Shown: positions 47,901-60,415 of the stretch, piece by piece
How positions within the stretch are numbered: the stretch's first letter is position 1
How the letters are laid out: the number at the start of each line of letters is the position of its first letter
Assembly: GCF_029227915.1 (NCBI RefSeq)
Contig: NC_079879.1
Coordinates: 20,662,501-20,726,500, forward strand
Length of the DNA stretch: 64,000 nt
Source: Hydractinia symbiolongicarpus
Taxonomy: Eukaryota; Cnidaria; Hydrozoa; Anthoathecata; Hydractiniidae
Direction: 5' to 3'
Made by a program: the position numbers and the translations under genes
The notes under the pieces: model-generated
Databases searched by the model: none
Told to the model about the DNA's origin: nothing
Seen by the model: only the letters and a program-made list of their open reading frames with translations

Positions 47901-50147
47901 TTATGGGTTGCTATGCTTTTGTTGGTGTAATCATGTTTGGTTCAGTTAAACACGGATTGGCATTAAATCGTCAAGTAAATTTCGAAACCAGTTGGAATGC
48001 TCTACTAGTTTTGTTTCGAGTGACAACAGGCGAGGATTGGCACCGTATCATGCACGATGCTATGATCGCGAAGCCATATTGTCGTACCAAACCACGCATG
48101 AATTACTGGGAGAGTAATTGTGGCAACAGGACAGCTGCATTGTTATTTTTCAATTCCTATTACGTTATCATTAGTTATATATTCCTAAACTTGTTTATCG
48201 CTGTGGTTATCGAGAATTTCTCGATTTTTTACTCAACCGATGACGACCCGATCATGTCACAACAAGAAATTCAACATTACCAAGAAATATGGAATGTGGT
48301 CGATCGAGACAAATCTGGCTCGATTAGCGTTAGAGCTGCAAGGTTTTTGTTACGATTGTTAGGAGGCAGCTTTGATCTGGAGAAACAGAAGCAATACGAC
48401 CCGTTATATTTCAAACGCGTGTGTGCGGAAATCGAAAAAACACGTAGTGGGAAGAACGTATCGTTTCATAATCTGTTGTTTATATTGGCATTTAACAAGA
48501 TCGACATCTCGAAAAGTTTACAGTTAGAAGAAAGGCTTGCGCGTGAAGAGTTGGAGTCGGTTATCTTAGAAGAAGTGGCCACGGAGACAATTAGACGATG
48601 GCTGACGGAAGTTTTAAAACGAATGAGAGGGTCAAAACCGAAAAACAAACACGAAAGGAAATTATCAGGTGAATTTTTTTAAGAGTCCATGTATAAGTAG
48701 CTTCTCTGTGCTGATATTTGTTCGTATTAATCTTCGCGCAACAAGAATGAAATGCACGTTTTGCTAATAAGCAACACAAAACTGTGAATAAGTCACAGTA
48801 AGTTTTTGTATTTTACAGGCTTCACTATTGCTTACTTGTTGCGTTTTAGCTATCTACTTAAGAATATCAAATACGTAAGTGTGCTCGATCAGTTGGGCTG
48901 CTGCCCCAATCAAAATCAGATTCAGTTTCAGTTTAAAATTGAATGAGAAAAAGCATTTATTTGCGAAAGTTTATCCGAAAAAAATCGCAAAGTGTAAAAC
49001 TTCAAAATTTTCTTGGATTAAAATAGCAAAACCAAGTTTATTTTACATGATAATTCATTTTGATACAACGTTGTGGAAAGCTCTTACGTTCTTTCCTTGC
49101 ATAATATTCGAAAGGCATAATTACGATACTTATTTTTTATGATATATATTTTTCAAAACACAAACATTAGCACTGCGACAATACTTTTTTTAAAAATGCC
49201 GGAAGACTTTTTATCCGGACATGATAATAAAAAAAATATTTCCAGGTCCCTCTAAATTTACCGGACATTTATGTGCAAATAAACTTTAAGTGCAAGTAAT
49301 GAAGTTATCGAATTCAGAAATGTCAGTGGAATTAGTGTTTACAATGGTAGGAAGCTACATAAATAAATTCATACGCAGTGCATCAGTCGATGTTATTGGC
49401 ATTGCACGTGTTCTTTTCATCAGCAACCAAGTTGATAGAGGACTGAGATTTGACTCAGAACTTACGTAACTGCTTAGCAGTTGGCCAGGCTTAAAAGATT
49501 AAGCAACAGAGGCTTTATCTGGAGAATCTGTCAAACAACGTACAGAAAAATTCTTTAAAGAAAAAATAGTCTTTCTTAGTAAATAATAACTTTCGAAGTG
49601 GGAACAAGTGCGAGGCTGCAATCTGGCACACTTTTAGTATTACGGTTAGCAACTGTTAAGCAACTTCAGACCTGAAATTAAAATTATTCCTTAGCAACTG
49701 GTGCTGAAATAAAGAATTGAGTTGCTTATATAAAAAACGTGCATCCCTGCAATCACGTCTAAAGGTCTATTTGATGTTTAGCGTGCACTTTTCAATTCGT
49801 AAGTCGCCCATTACATTGTAACCTCCCCTTGTCTGTCTATAGGTATATCCGGCCTGTCAGAACCAAGTATCAACAGCTTACACAGTGACTTCGATGAGAT
49901 GAACGCTTCGGCTACGTCGCTTCATTCCAGTGTTGCTGCCGGTATGTTTCCTCATCCGATGCTCGGTCATTTCAGTCCCGGTAGTTCTTACGAAACAATG
50001 GAAAGTACAACAACCGGACTGCGAAAAAGACTGGGAGATAACGTTGCGAGCGCCGCTCCAGACAGTCCATCCGGTGGGGTGAAACAAAAGAGGGAACTTA
50101 AATCAGATTTTTATTCATGGTGGGATGATGAGGTGGAAGATTGTTAA
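35995..50147 (+). CDS. NALCN: NALCN-type sodium leak channel, EEEE pore
   Basis: Four-domain leak channel setting resting membrane potential in excitable cells. Model: 35995-36341, 43912-48668, 49843-50147; phases (2, then 1) match and total 5,409 nt, 1,802 residues (human 1,738). The cytosolic N-terminus is Lys/Ser-rich, then acidic. Domains begin at about residues 117, 463, 975 and 1297. SVCMNTP, FNENKG and the C-terminal WW segment are family hallmarks. Selectivity positions: E362 (SMEGW), E632 (MAEAW), E1202 (SLEGW), E1490 (TGEDW); vertebrates have K in domain III. An EF-hand-like loop starts at D1580 (DRDKSGSIS). The central 4.76 kb has no intron, unlike the many-exon vertebrate gene. 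Assignment of the first exon rests on phase match, donor AGAAG/gttagt and N-terminal charge pattern; the rest is certain. Confidence 0.93.
36957..37200 (-). mobile_element. SINE with conserved ATGCTAGCATGG core
   Basis: On the minus strand the sequence runs from ggttggcgctaggaagggca to gtccaacccatgctagcatg, then gaaaacggac, and ends in an (AATG)n tail at 36957-36975. From memory this core resembles SINEs widespread in molluscs. It lies inside NALCN intron 1, antisense. Confidence 0.6.
37231..37384. repeat. Two tandem 77-bp units
   Basis: Units 37231-37307 and 37308-37384 differ at only a few positions; each contains gttgcccactcggggcccat or a one-base variant. They lie directly beyond the 3' end of the antisense LINE and are probably its 3' terminal repeat. 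Confidence 0.85.
37385..42016 (-). mobile_element. Near full-length LINE with zinc-finger ORF1
   Basis: Non-LTR element in NALCN intron 1, antisense. ORF1 (42016-40500, broken by one stop near 41384 and frameshifts) has a PHD-like Cys cluster (CALCKQRY, CAVCDQ, YYICDHCDK) followed by CCCH fingers (CSFLKKGKCKHG, CTLGHNCQYFHP, CFNESCSFYH). ORF2: endonuclease at 40656-39847 (LTETWL, FGGDFNLP), linker 39840-39526, reverse transcriptase at 39265-37994 (DFAKAFDKVDF, GVPQGSVLGP, SFADDT), C-terminal domain 37860-37468 (LFNILPKSI, PDEPQLVGY). The catalytic motifs remain but several stops disrupt both ORFs. CR1-like by layout (inference). Confidence 0.9.
42017..43911 (+). other. Rest of NALCN intron 1
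   Basis: AT-rich, with a C-run at 42348-42362 and an (ATAAATAA)-like tract near 43483-43500. No gene seen. Ends at the acceptor ttctttttag (43911). Confidence 0.6.
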
Positions 50148-52247
50148 TAATTTTCATACTACAGGCGTGGTGTAATTATTATAAATTTTAAAATAAAATG
50201 GAGGAGGGAGTATATTACATGTTCTTGTTTCGATGCATGTTTTGTGTTGTGATTTTTAAGGTTTATCCGTTTTGAGATTATTTTGCTTCTGTGCTTGTAA
50301 TTTTTTTTTTGCGCAACCTGTCATGCATAGAGTAAACGCCTTTAAGGTCCGTTCTCCTTTAAGTCAGTAATTGCCGTGAAATAGTTTTTCTCTAAGACAT
50401 TTATTATATCTCTTGTGTTACTCTGTTGCGCAACACGTGTTCCAAAAAAGTGGCACGACGATTGCTGTCGACTTTGTACGTTCTTCAATACTTTTTTTAT
50501 TTACTTCAAAAATACTTACAAATACCCTTTTATTAAGCACCATAGTACAACTTTTGGTGTAGCAACAAAAAAGCTTGTGCAAATAGAACGCAAGTCTTAT
50601 TTTTGGAATGTGTGTGCAGAATGTAAATAACATATTTAGTTGTATTTTTTATTTATTTTTATACCTGTTTCTATATTTATTTTATACTACATCTAAACAG
50701 TATGCGTAGAAGTCAGATATTACAGGTGTTAAAATTGTACATGAGAAATTTTGAGATAAGTTAGTTTCAAATTATTAGTTTTAATTTTTTGTCATTGTCG
50801 TTCTTTTTTTCAGCCTAGTATTCATGCCTCTCTTTTTAATTAATAGCATTTCTTTCTGATAGAGTCAATGTTCTGAAATGCTGTTCAAAAACGGTTTGTT
50901 CTGACGGAAAATTGTGAACTTTACTTGGTAGTTTTGTTAGCTTGAGAGGTCTTCTTAATACATAGTGGTACATTATCTTTTGTTTGTCACACTACTGTAC
51001 AATTATACAAAAATTTTATAAATCTCAAATTTAAGTTAATTTTCACCCATTTTTGCAAATTTGATGACGTCTTTAGCAAAAATGCTGACATCGGCAATTT
51101 TTTTGAACAACAGTTTTATGTCTATTAAATAACAAGTTAAAAATTACAGAGAAGGATATAGAGGCGATAAGTAATGAGGGGTACCTAAATAGCCCAGCAG
51201 GAATATGGGTAATGTCAGGATATTTTGCGACTGGAATCTTTTCGTGAATTTTGCGAATTGACCTTGTATTCGAAAGTTAAATTTCCGCAAATAAAGTTTC
51301 TTAATTGATACGCCAAAATAACCCCCCACGAATATAGAAGATAAATGTCCGATTGTGAGTGATTCTTAGTTGTAAATGCGAGAGGTAAAGCGTAAGTAAC
51401 ATGCAAAGAACTACATTATATACCTGTTTAAAAATTTCAGCTTACTCTTAGTTGCGGTAAAGGCGTGATCGCGAAATTAAATTGCCGCAAATATCTAAAT
51501 TCAATCAATTTGCAAAAATAAATTCCTGTAAACTCGGCCAAAATTAGCGAATAGGCGATTCATAAAGTTCTAATCGCAACATTTTCTGACATTACTGATG
51601 TTTCTAATAAATTTGAGGCGTCCTTTAATATTTTCAGTAAAACAAAAATCTCGACTGTCATGTCTTGTAAGGAGATTTCGTCCCCAGAATTCTTAAGATT
51701 GACTTGATCGACTCAGTCTTCTTATAAGTTTATTATTTCAAAACGACTGGTTGAACTTCTCTAAGGTGGATACCTCTAAATACACACTTAATTCGTCCAG
51801 GACACATTTCTAATTCCGTGAAGTAACCATACGCAGACTTTTCTTTATTTATTCATTTTATTCCAAACATATTTTACGGCAAATGTATGTTTCTCTAAAA
51901 AAGTATTTTCATTTTTATACAGTGACTTTCATTTGACGCTTCAAGCAAAAAATCTTGCTCTTAGCGAATAAAGGCTGCCAACGGCCTGCAAAACACAAAA
52001 AAAATCTATTTGAATTTTTTTAAGATCCAGCCACTTTAAAGTAGAGAAATGTTTGTTCCACAAGTGCTTACTTTAGAGAAGTTCCCGGTACATTTACGTT
52101 TTTCAAAAAGCTCTGGAAAATGAAATATATAAAATGCTTTTAGTTTTTGTAAGCTATCTTTCTTTCTTCTTAGCTGTAAGTAAGTGTAGTTGCTGGAAAG
52201 TGAACATAATTCTCTGTTTTTATTCTTTGTTTTTGCATTATTTTTAG
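50148..52247. other. NALCN 3' flank and GGH upstream region
   Basis: AT-rich with AAATAAAATG soon after the NALCN stop, a possible polyadenylation region. Around 51670-51705 a half element reads ttcgtccccagaattcttaa, matching the fold-back family terminus. No gene recognised. Confidence 0.5.
51668..51705 (-). repeat. Half copy of the CTCGTCCCCAG fold-back family
   Basis: The sequence tcgtccccagaattcttaag parallels tcgtccccagagctcttaag of the 33206-33285 element read on the minus strand. No complementary arm was found close by. Confidence 0.5.
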
Positions 52248-52248
52248 T

Positions 52249-53675
52249 ATGACTATCATACCGTTTGTTATATTAAACTTTGCTTTTCGTACGTGGTGTT
52301 ATGTTCTGAATGATAGACCAATCATTGGCGTCCTTGCCCAAAGGCTTCAAGAACCTATACCGGGAATTGCAGGAAGTTCCTATATTTCAGCAAGTTATGT
52401 GAAGTACTTGGAAGGAGCTGGGGCAAGAGTTGTACCTATCCATATTAATACCACGAAGGAGGATCTAAACAGAATATTTTCATATATAAACGGCGTTCTC
52501 CTTCCAGGTGGTGATGCAGATTTATTGGACTCTCCTGTACAGAGAAATGCTGAACTTTTATTTGACTTAGCAATGCAGGCTTTTAACAAGAGAGATCCAT
52601 TCCCCATGTGGGGAACTTGTATGGGGCTTCAGTTGCTGTCGGTTTTAGCTGCGAAGTCAGGCAGTGTTATTTCTCGTTCGTTTGGTACCGAGGACCGAAC
52701 ATTTTCGTTAAATCTTACAGCAAACTACGAAACGAGTCGAATGTTTTCCGACGCTCCGCCAAACGTTATAAAGATTCTTCAAACACAAAATGTCACTTAT
52801 AACGCTCACTATAACTGTGTTTCAGTAGATACGTTTCACGAAAACAGGAAACTGAACGCTTTTTTTCGACTTTTGTCAACAAATATCGATGCTCGGGGAA
52901 AAGGTTTTATGTCCACCATGGAAGGTAAGCCGTTTCGATTCTGTTGTTTCTGATTTGATTTAATATCTGGTGCGTAATAAAGTTGTGTTTGTGTTTGGTT
53001 TGTATTTGTGTATTTGGGAGGAAGGGGTAAAGGTTGCAAGGGGTAAAAAATTTATAACTTTTTTTACGTTAAAATCAAGCACAAAGGGAGTTACTAACAG
53101 TAATAATAACTGTGTTTTGATATCTTGAGCCGGTGTTGATAGGAATGCTCAATGTTTTTAGGGACAAAAGTATATATTTAAGTGAAACTATCAGAGAGCA
53201 TATTTTTGTTTTCGCAAAATAAAATATGGTTATAAACGAAGTAAAATTTACGAGAAATGAGAATTTCAAAGAAAATAATGTGTATTTCTTTGTAACCTAA
53301 AATTTGTTGGTTGAGGATCTATTGTAATCATGCAGATAAATCTAATCTCTAATGTTGTCACGTGTTTTTTGTTTTGTTTTTTTCATTTTTTTCTTACTTT
53401 TAGGCATCGAATTTCCCTTTTATGCTACACAGTGGCATCCTGAAATGAATATATACGAATTCGCTATAGGCGAGGGACTGGGGAAGAACATCAATCATTC
53501 CAAAGAAGCTGTTTTAATTTCGCAATATATGGCAAACTTTTTTGTGAGCGAAGCTCGTAAAAGTAAGCACAGATTTCCTGATCGGGAAACAGAAGATAGG
53601 TATTTGATATATGACTATCAACCATATTACACGGCTAAACGAGGTTATTTTGATGAACAAATGTACATTTTTTAA
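52249..53675 (+). CDS. GGH: Gamma-glutamyl hydrolase
   Basis: Lysosomal or secreted peptidase of class-I glutamine-amidotransferase fold that trims poly-gamma-glutamate from folates. Two exons, 52249-52924 and 53404-53675, joined in phase 1; 315 residues (human 318). A hydrophobic N-terminus (MTIIPFVILNFAF) suits a signal peptide. PIIGVLAQ starts the mature fold, followed by SYVKYLEGAGARVVPI and VLLPGGD. The nucleophile is C124 in WGTCMGLQLL; H237 lies in YATQWHPE, with E239. NTT, NLT, NVT and NHS glycosylation sequons are present. A splice acceptor ends one base before the ATG (tttttag/t/ATG), so the mRNA needs an upstream exon or a spliced leader. Only two coding exons is compact for this gene. 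Confidence 0.95.
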
Positions 53676-54079
53676 GACGGGTTTTCACACGTATTCACTG
53701 CAAGGGCGAGTTTCAAGTAGGTTAAGACAAGTTAGATTTATTTTGAAGTGCTAGAAGCACTTATTAGCGGCAGTTTTCAAACTTTAGTGTAATTTTATAA
53801 TTGAATAATATATAAGTAATATAAATAAATTTTATGGTTGTTAAGAATTTTTGAAATTGGTTTTTTTAAAATTGTGCACATATTTCCTGAAATATAAAAT
53901 ATAAAAACTGAGTTTAAAACTTGTTGTTTTTTTGGTAACTTTTTGTGTGTTTTTTTGGCAAATTGTTCTTTAAATAGATTTTACCTCAATTATATATTTT
54001 CTAAATATTTATTTGGTTTTTAAACACGGTTATATGAAACAAATAGCGAAGGGTTATTTTATCTCTTTAATAATAGCCG

Positions 54080-54195
54080 TATTTCGTCTGTCTGTTCGTG
54101 CGTCTGTTTAACTTTTGGTTACGGAAACACGAAATGCGATATATAAAGGACGGGCGACCCTGTGGATTTTTCCACGGGTTAACGATTAGTATTTT
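54080..54195 (-). repeat. Second copy of the GTGGAAAAATCCAC repeat
   Basis: The reverse complement reads aatcgttaacccgtgg, aaaaatccacagggtcg, then a cagacgcacgaacagacag tract, in the same order as 26878-27050. Confidence 0.6.
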
Positions 54196-57100
54196 AAATT
54201 GCTACTAAAATCTTTTTGTTTTTATATTTAAATCGCGTATAAACAAAAGGGAAACCAAGCTTTAGAGACACACACCGATCTACTGGAGTGACTTTATTAT
54301 AACCACAATGGTACCTTCACTTTTTCTACGATTTTAATATAACTTTATTTAGAGCTTATTTTTTGAATGGGTGTCCCTACTCTCCAGTGGAGGATTCAAA
54401 GTATCGTATGTAGAGAAACTAAGAAACAAGGGTTCCATCAGACGCACAGGGCTTGTTTCTTATACCGCTTTCTGCTGGGGTAGTGAAATTGATCCATGAT
54501 AGAATCAAAATATCCCGACCTGACGTAAGCGGTAGGTCATTATGAAGGGTCTGTTTATAACGAAAGGGTTACCTCTATATAAATCTTTCTCCATTTGTTT
54601 CTTAACAGAGTTGGTAAGTGATCGATAACAATAATCTGGTAATCTGGATGAATTTATTTATTTATTAAATAATACTTTTACAGGATGAGGACTTCAGTAA
54701 TTTTCAAATATATACATAGATACAAAGAAACTGCTATCAATGTCCGTCCTGTCTGAGAATAAAAATGGAAAAAGGCAGTAAAAACAGTTAAAACAGTAAA
54801 AACGATAAAAACAAACAAAATATTGATCAACTAGAAATGCAACAGTATGCAGACAAGGTGTGAAGTGACTTCATGTGAGAGCTAATTAAGACATAGGTAT
54901 AGTTCAAAATAGAGAACTAGGCTAACAAAAGATCTAGTGTGTATGTACAGTGCAATCAGTTGATGAAATGTGCACAACGTTTTGGATGATAAGTTAAAAT
55001 GATGAGTTCTCTGATCACCTGAAATCTTTAGGCGCTACAACCAGCTATACAAATTTGATTTTTAACAGCTATTTTGAAACAATTTGCAACAAACGCAATG
55101 AATTTATTTTAAAGCTTAAGCTAATACCAAACACATATAAATTTACATGTCTTTGGTAATAGAGCAGCTTTTTCACCTTTACTAGTAATGTATCGTTTTC
55201 TTCTATTATTAATCTCTTTAGCTTCTCCGTCATCTTGTTGTTCTTTCGCCGTGCTTATGTTCTGCTCAGAATTAAAATCAGTCCCTGCCCAAACCTTTTT
55301 TTACATCTAATTAAAAAATTCACATTGTATTAAAAAGAGCTAAGGTTAAACAGGCGCGTCAGCAATATTTTTATGCTGACACAGCAGAATTGCTTTCTAA
55401 TTCCTATTTAACTTGATTCATTATCTTTAAAGATAAAAATAATGATAAAGTAATAATTTTAGAAAACATAAAAAGTCAGGTAGAAAAAAACAACATGTTT
55501 TCTACCATTCAGAATAAAAGGTTTTTCTTGCAGTAGACTAACTTCACAAGTATGAAAATATGCTACCCCTAAGAAACTTAAATTTTAATTCTTTGTAAAG
55601 CATTTTCTTAACGTCGCGTTCTATAAGTACATTCTATGCGACGTTCGGGAGGTGTCTATATTGCACTGTTGGGTTCGGAATAAACAATGTGCAGACGTTT
55701 TGAACAGACAGAAAAGAAAATATTAAACATAGGAGTTGAATTTTTCTCCTCTTTTTTTTCTCAAGTTAATCACATCACTGCCTTAAATTGATGAATTATT
55801 TTATATTAACTTATAAAGGAAGTAAGCCCGTTTTTTCTATTTTGCTAATAGTTTCGAAAACAAAAGTATTGAAATATTGCCAAACGAATAGAAATGTAAA
55901 TATAAAAAATATTGTAATCGTGCAAAAAAAGATAAGGAAGAGATTTTGTACGCTAAGCGAAAAAATGGCTCTCACGTTCACGCGAGGTGAGTTTACTTTA
56001 GGCGGTGCTTTATTTTGTATACATTGAACTTTAACCGGCCGAATCCGAGATTTACGGGAATCCGTTCATTTCCCGTTACCGACTAAAACACTGGACGTCT
56101 GATCACAAATGATACGGTTTTGAAAACCACAAATTTCATACTTTCCAGCGTCCAAAACCGCATGGCCAAAAACGCGCAGGAAGTAAGTTTACTCGTTGAA
56201 TTCGAGTTAACTAGTTAAACTTGAGTTAACTCGTTAAATTTTTACTTTGAAATCTACTGTTTGTGTTGCCATGAGTGGCAAATATTGGGCGTGGTCTAAA
56301 CACTTGTACACTGATGATTAAAACAATCAAGTGTTTTCGCTAAAATTTCGACGCACGGTTTACGTTGCATGCTTAATTTCTACTACCTACTGAACACACC
56401 ATTAACGTTGAGTACAAAAAACATCGTAATAAGAACAACGGCTGTTAATTTAAAATTATTAGAAGTAAGAAATGATAAGCCGCGAACTTTTGCCACCTAT
56501 ACGAAACAGTCATGCGTTCGTTCGAAGTATATCTGAACACTGAATTTAATACTTTCAAACATGTATGTCGGTGTAATCTTAACATAGCCTTTATAGCCAC
56601 AATGTTCTAAACAAATTGATAGTTGATTTCTAAGATGTTTTTCATGACCAGCTTTAATAAAAAAATAATCATAAAGAAATAAGACATTTAATCACAAAAA
56701 ACATTTAAAATATACTGTGATAATTATTTCGTTGCAGATCGAAATATTACTATATTTCAGAAAATATTTTATTGCGTTTGTTTACACCTAAAACAAGTTC
56801 TCATCATCATTGTTTTATTGTGGGATTTATAAGTAACATTTTGTTAGACCTTTGTAATATTCAACATATTTTTAATACCTTTTTGTCCCTATAATTTCTA
56901 AAAGAAAAAAAATCATAAAATTATTCATGAGTAAGGAATCGTTCATTGTTTTCATTTTGTTATTAGTTCTCTTGTAACTTCAAAAATAGTAGTTAATATT
57001 TTATTGCGATATTATATTATGCTCATTATGTTGATAGATGCTTAAAAACGGGAAAAAAAGTGTAAAATCAAATAAATTTGACAACTTCCCTTATCTTTTG

Positions 57101-57439
57101 TACTTTTGGTTTCGACTGAAATCGTGACATATTTCTGGCTATGCAAACAAAAGAGTCGCAGCAACAAACCCCACTATGAATATTTTATATATTTTTCTAA
57201 ATTAGGAAAGATCATAATTCGCAGCACTGTCTTTCCGTTTCTATCATAAAGCAAACGTTCCGGTAGAATTGGCGTTAACAAAGGCATTATCACAAAAGGA
57301 ACTAGACACTATTATTTAGGCATGACATTTGAAAGGCTTAACTTGAACAAATGGGTCATTGGGTTATACAAAATAAGTCAAATATCATTTCAAATAATCT
57401 TCTAGCTAGTATCTAGTCTATGCGTTAAATGTCCTTATT

Positions 57440-57800
57440 AACTATTTACAAGTAAGGAAGAAAAAATTGTTGACCCAAAGTTTCTTTGGGAACCAAATAA
57501 GCATATAATTACTTCCTCACCAACAAATTCTTGTTGTCTTAATAATTGTAAATAGTTCTTTTTATTCCTAGCTGCAGTAGCTAATAGAGATGGTACTTTA
57601 TTGGCATGTTATTTTGCCACAGATCTTAGTTCCCTTGTTTTTACCTTTATTCCTAGCTGCAGTATTTAAAATGGGACATGAATTGATTAACTATTAACCA
57701 GCAGGGAAGCAAGAATGTTTACCAACGTCTTTTTGGGAACTGAATAAGTGTATAATTACTTCCTCACCAACAAATTCTTGTCAACTTTCTAATTCTCGCA
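57440..57800 (+). repeat. Diverged local duplication
   Basis: ataattacttcctcaccaac plus aaattcttgt recurs at about 57508-57538 and 57748-57780. The preceding tttgggaac and following attcctagctgcagta words are also duplicated. The unit is about 110-150 bp; origin unknown. Confidence 0.65.
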
Positions 57801-60135
57801 CGTCTTCTTAGGCAATAACACGGAATCTCGTTCTTGTGATCTTTAGAGAAGAGGCGAACAAAAAATTAATATGTGTTGTGTGCCAGAAAATAAATTTTAG
57901 GCCAGAGAAAAAGTATATATACATTTCCAAATCCTAAAATGTACTAGATAAGTACTATAATAACAAATAAATAACTATATTTCACAACTAAGTATTTATA
58001 TACCTTCCTAACAACATCTGTACAGAAACTTCATGGCTGTATGGGGTAAAGAAAGTAGGTTTTAGATGTACTTTCCAGTAAACATCAAAAAATACATCTT
58101 TGACTTGAGATAACCAAGAATATTTTACATATTATAGCAGTAACAGCTTCTTATAACCTTTGTTGAAACTTCTTAGAACTTAAGGCATATCTGTTATGAC
58201 CAACAACAATATTGTTTCCATGTTTTGAGTCCCTTTTCCACAACATACTTCGAGCTTCGAACGTTTGTTCAGATGAGATGACGCCAAATTTGATAAATAT
58301 ACAGACCGGAAACATTCAACAATAAATCGAACGTGCAATATGCAATATGTGTCATCTTTATTTATGAATCTTCAATTTCTTTATATTTTTTAATTAAAAG
58401 TTTGTTAGGTAAAGTCAGTTTAAAACAATAAAAATATGCTCTTCACATGTTATCCAACATTTCTGCTATTTTGACATTTGTTTAATTAACTTTTTTGCTA
58501 AGATATTGAAAAGTACCCTGTGGGGCTGTTGTTTACCTGTAACTGTAGCAACCTCCATGCAAAAATTGATCATAAAGTCACCTCAGTGAAAGATTATCTA
58601 AAGAAAACGTAAATTCTTTTGTTGAAATTGGGGAAACATACTTTTAGACAATTAACTAGCTAGGGACCTATTTGATAGATGTTCCTGATTAGGATAGAAT
58701 GCATTATGTGTAGCTGAAATTCTTTTATACTAAACACCTCGCTTGTTTTTAGACATGTGAGTGATCGCTTCAAAGATTTCTTGCATTAGTTAGGTTCGTT
58801 CATAAATATATTTCCTCACAAAAGTATTAGGCAAAGACACTTTTTAATCCATTTTACAAAATTAGCAAAAAGCATTAACTCGTGAATGCTACTTTTCCAG
58901 GCGTAGATTAGGTAAGTCGCGCTTAGAATACGCTTTCTAACACGTTTGCCTCACGCAAAGGTGCCAAAAATCGAGAAAAATGATCATGCTGATTTCAGCG
59001 ACTGTTAGCACATTGCAAGAGTTAAGAGCCAACCAAATAATCTTAAATCATAAGTCCACGCAGGTGAGTTTTCAATTTAATTGCGTGAATCCAGTTTCTT
59101 AATATATTTTGTCAGCGAGTGTAAGTAGAATGAGGAAACAACTCTCTTTTGTCTTGCGTATATTGGACAAAATTTTTCATCGCAGTTTAATTAGGCAAGA
59201 CAACAAACATGTTGTCTTGCTTACCCTAACACTAACCTTAACTAACCCTAACTAGCTAAAAATATTGGAACTTGCAGTGTAACAAGCTGATTCCAAAGTC
59301 ATGCAAAACCTTTCGCTAACGTAATTAAATACAGAAATGAGGAAAAAATAGTTCCTCTAAGTAGGTGTTACTTGTAATTTCATTACTAATTTTTATTCAT
59401 CATTGTTATCAGATTTTATCGAAGAATGAATATTGGACAAACAAACCCACCGACAATCGCAGCAAAGGTCTATCTTTAGGACTTTTTTTGGATTTTCGAG
59501 CACTTGCTGGGGTTTTTCCATGTGAATGATGTAGAACAAGAGAAAATAAGTTAATTATTAACCTTTATTTGGTTGTCAGAATTTAAATACAAGAGTGAAA
59601 ATCAACTATGCGTAAATTGTTCCCTTTTCTTTGAGGGCTTCAACACAACAGAACCCGTTTGCATTTCAATAATACTCTACAATGTCAGTAATATATATAA
59701 TATATAAAATCGACAATTTACAGTATTTTCTTATTTTACAGTTCCAACTTCCTTGGATGCACGATAAAAAACACGCGCGCAACAAAAACTGAAGTTTGTG
59801 GCATTCCTACAGAAACTAAATTACACTCGTGATAGCATCTCGTACGTAATCAGATTAGATAAGTATCTTTCAAATGATTATCACGGAGGAACATCGCACT
59901 ATACTTTGTGATTAAAAATAATAGCAATGTACAAACAAATACCTCTTGTTAAGCCCTAAATATGTACGCATACTTAAGAAAAATAATATATACAATACAG
60001 TGGTCTTTAATAAAAAAATTAAACGTGGGATTATTTTTTGTGTTAATAAGAATAAAAGTTGTTTCGTAATTTCTACCCCCTGATCGACATAATCAGAGGG
60101 ATCATTACTCAGCAATATTTAGTTTCGGAACGTAC

Positions 60136-60208
60136 TATAAAAGAGCATGATTCTCCTTAAAACGAACAGTGAGAGTTTCGTGGTGAGAAACAGGTGTCAC
60201 TTAGCAAG
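60136..60208 (+). promoter_or_regulatory. TATA box and 5' leader exon of the first tandem gene
   Basis: TATAAAAG at 60136-60143 is followed about 30 bp later by a plausible start region (gaacagtgag, about 60166). A short non-coding exon then ends at a strong donor, gcaag/gtaagc, at 60208. The next acceptor (aatatag, 60415) directly precedes the ATG. This block is not part of the duplicated unit. Confidence 0.6.
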
Positions 60209-60415
60209 GTAAGCAAATTGTAGTAGGTACCTCCATCGATGTGTCTATATTTGATGCCCTTTTTACATCTATTTATTGGCGTATTATGGTTATTTATTTT
60301 TTATTTTTTTTTGTACTAAGTAACAAGGCAATGGAACAAATTATAAAGATGAAGCAATATTCGTAAAGTTTATATATTTTTCTAGCAACATAAATTTCTT
60401 TTTTAACAAATATAG

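Larger units (their letters stand above)
53676..60135. other. 6.4-kb intergenic stretch
   Basis: No gene recognised. Contents: the dispersed-repeat copy at 54080-54195, a diverged local duplication at 57440-57800, a short run of CCTAAC-like words at 59222-59256, and AT-rich filler. A minus-strand open stretch at 55300-55121 (EQQDDGEAKEINNRRKRY) has a possible donor but no closed model. Confidence 0.5.

Noticed and set aside
55121-55300. Minus coding-like stretch EQQDDGEAKEINNRRKRY
   Set aside because: About 50 open codons and a possible donor, but no acceptor in phase, no start and no partner exon.
58980-59064. Plus ATG-led frame of 28 codons ending at a donor-like cgcag/gtgagt
   Set aside because: No downstream exon or promoter could be linked; composition is not distinctive.
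59222-59256. Telomere-like CCTAAC words
   Set aside because: Only a few imperfect units; too short and irregular to call an interstitial telomere.
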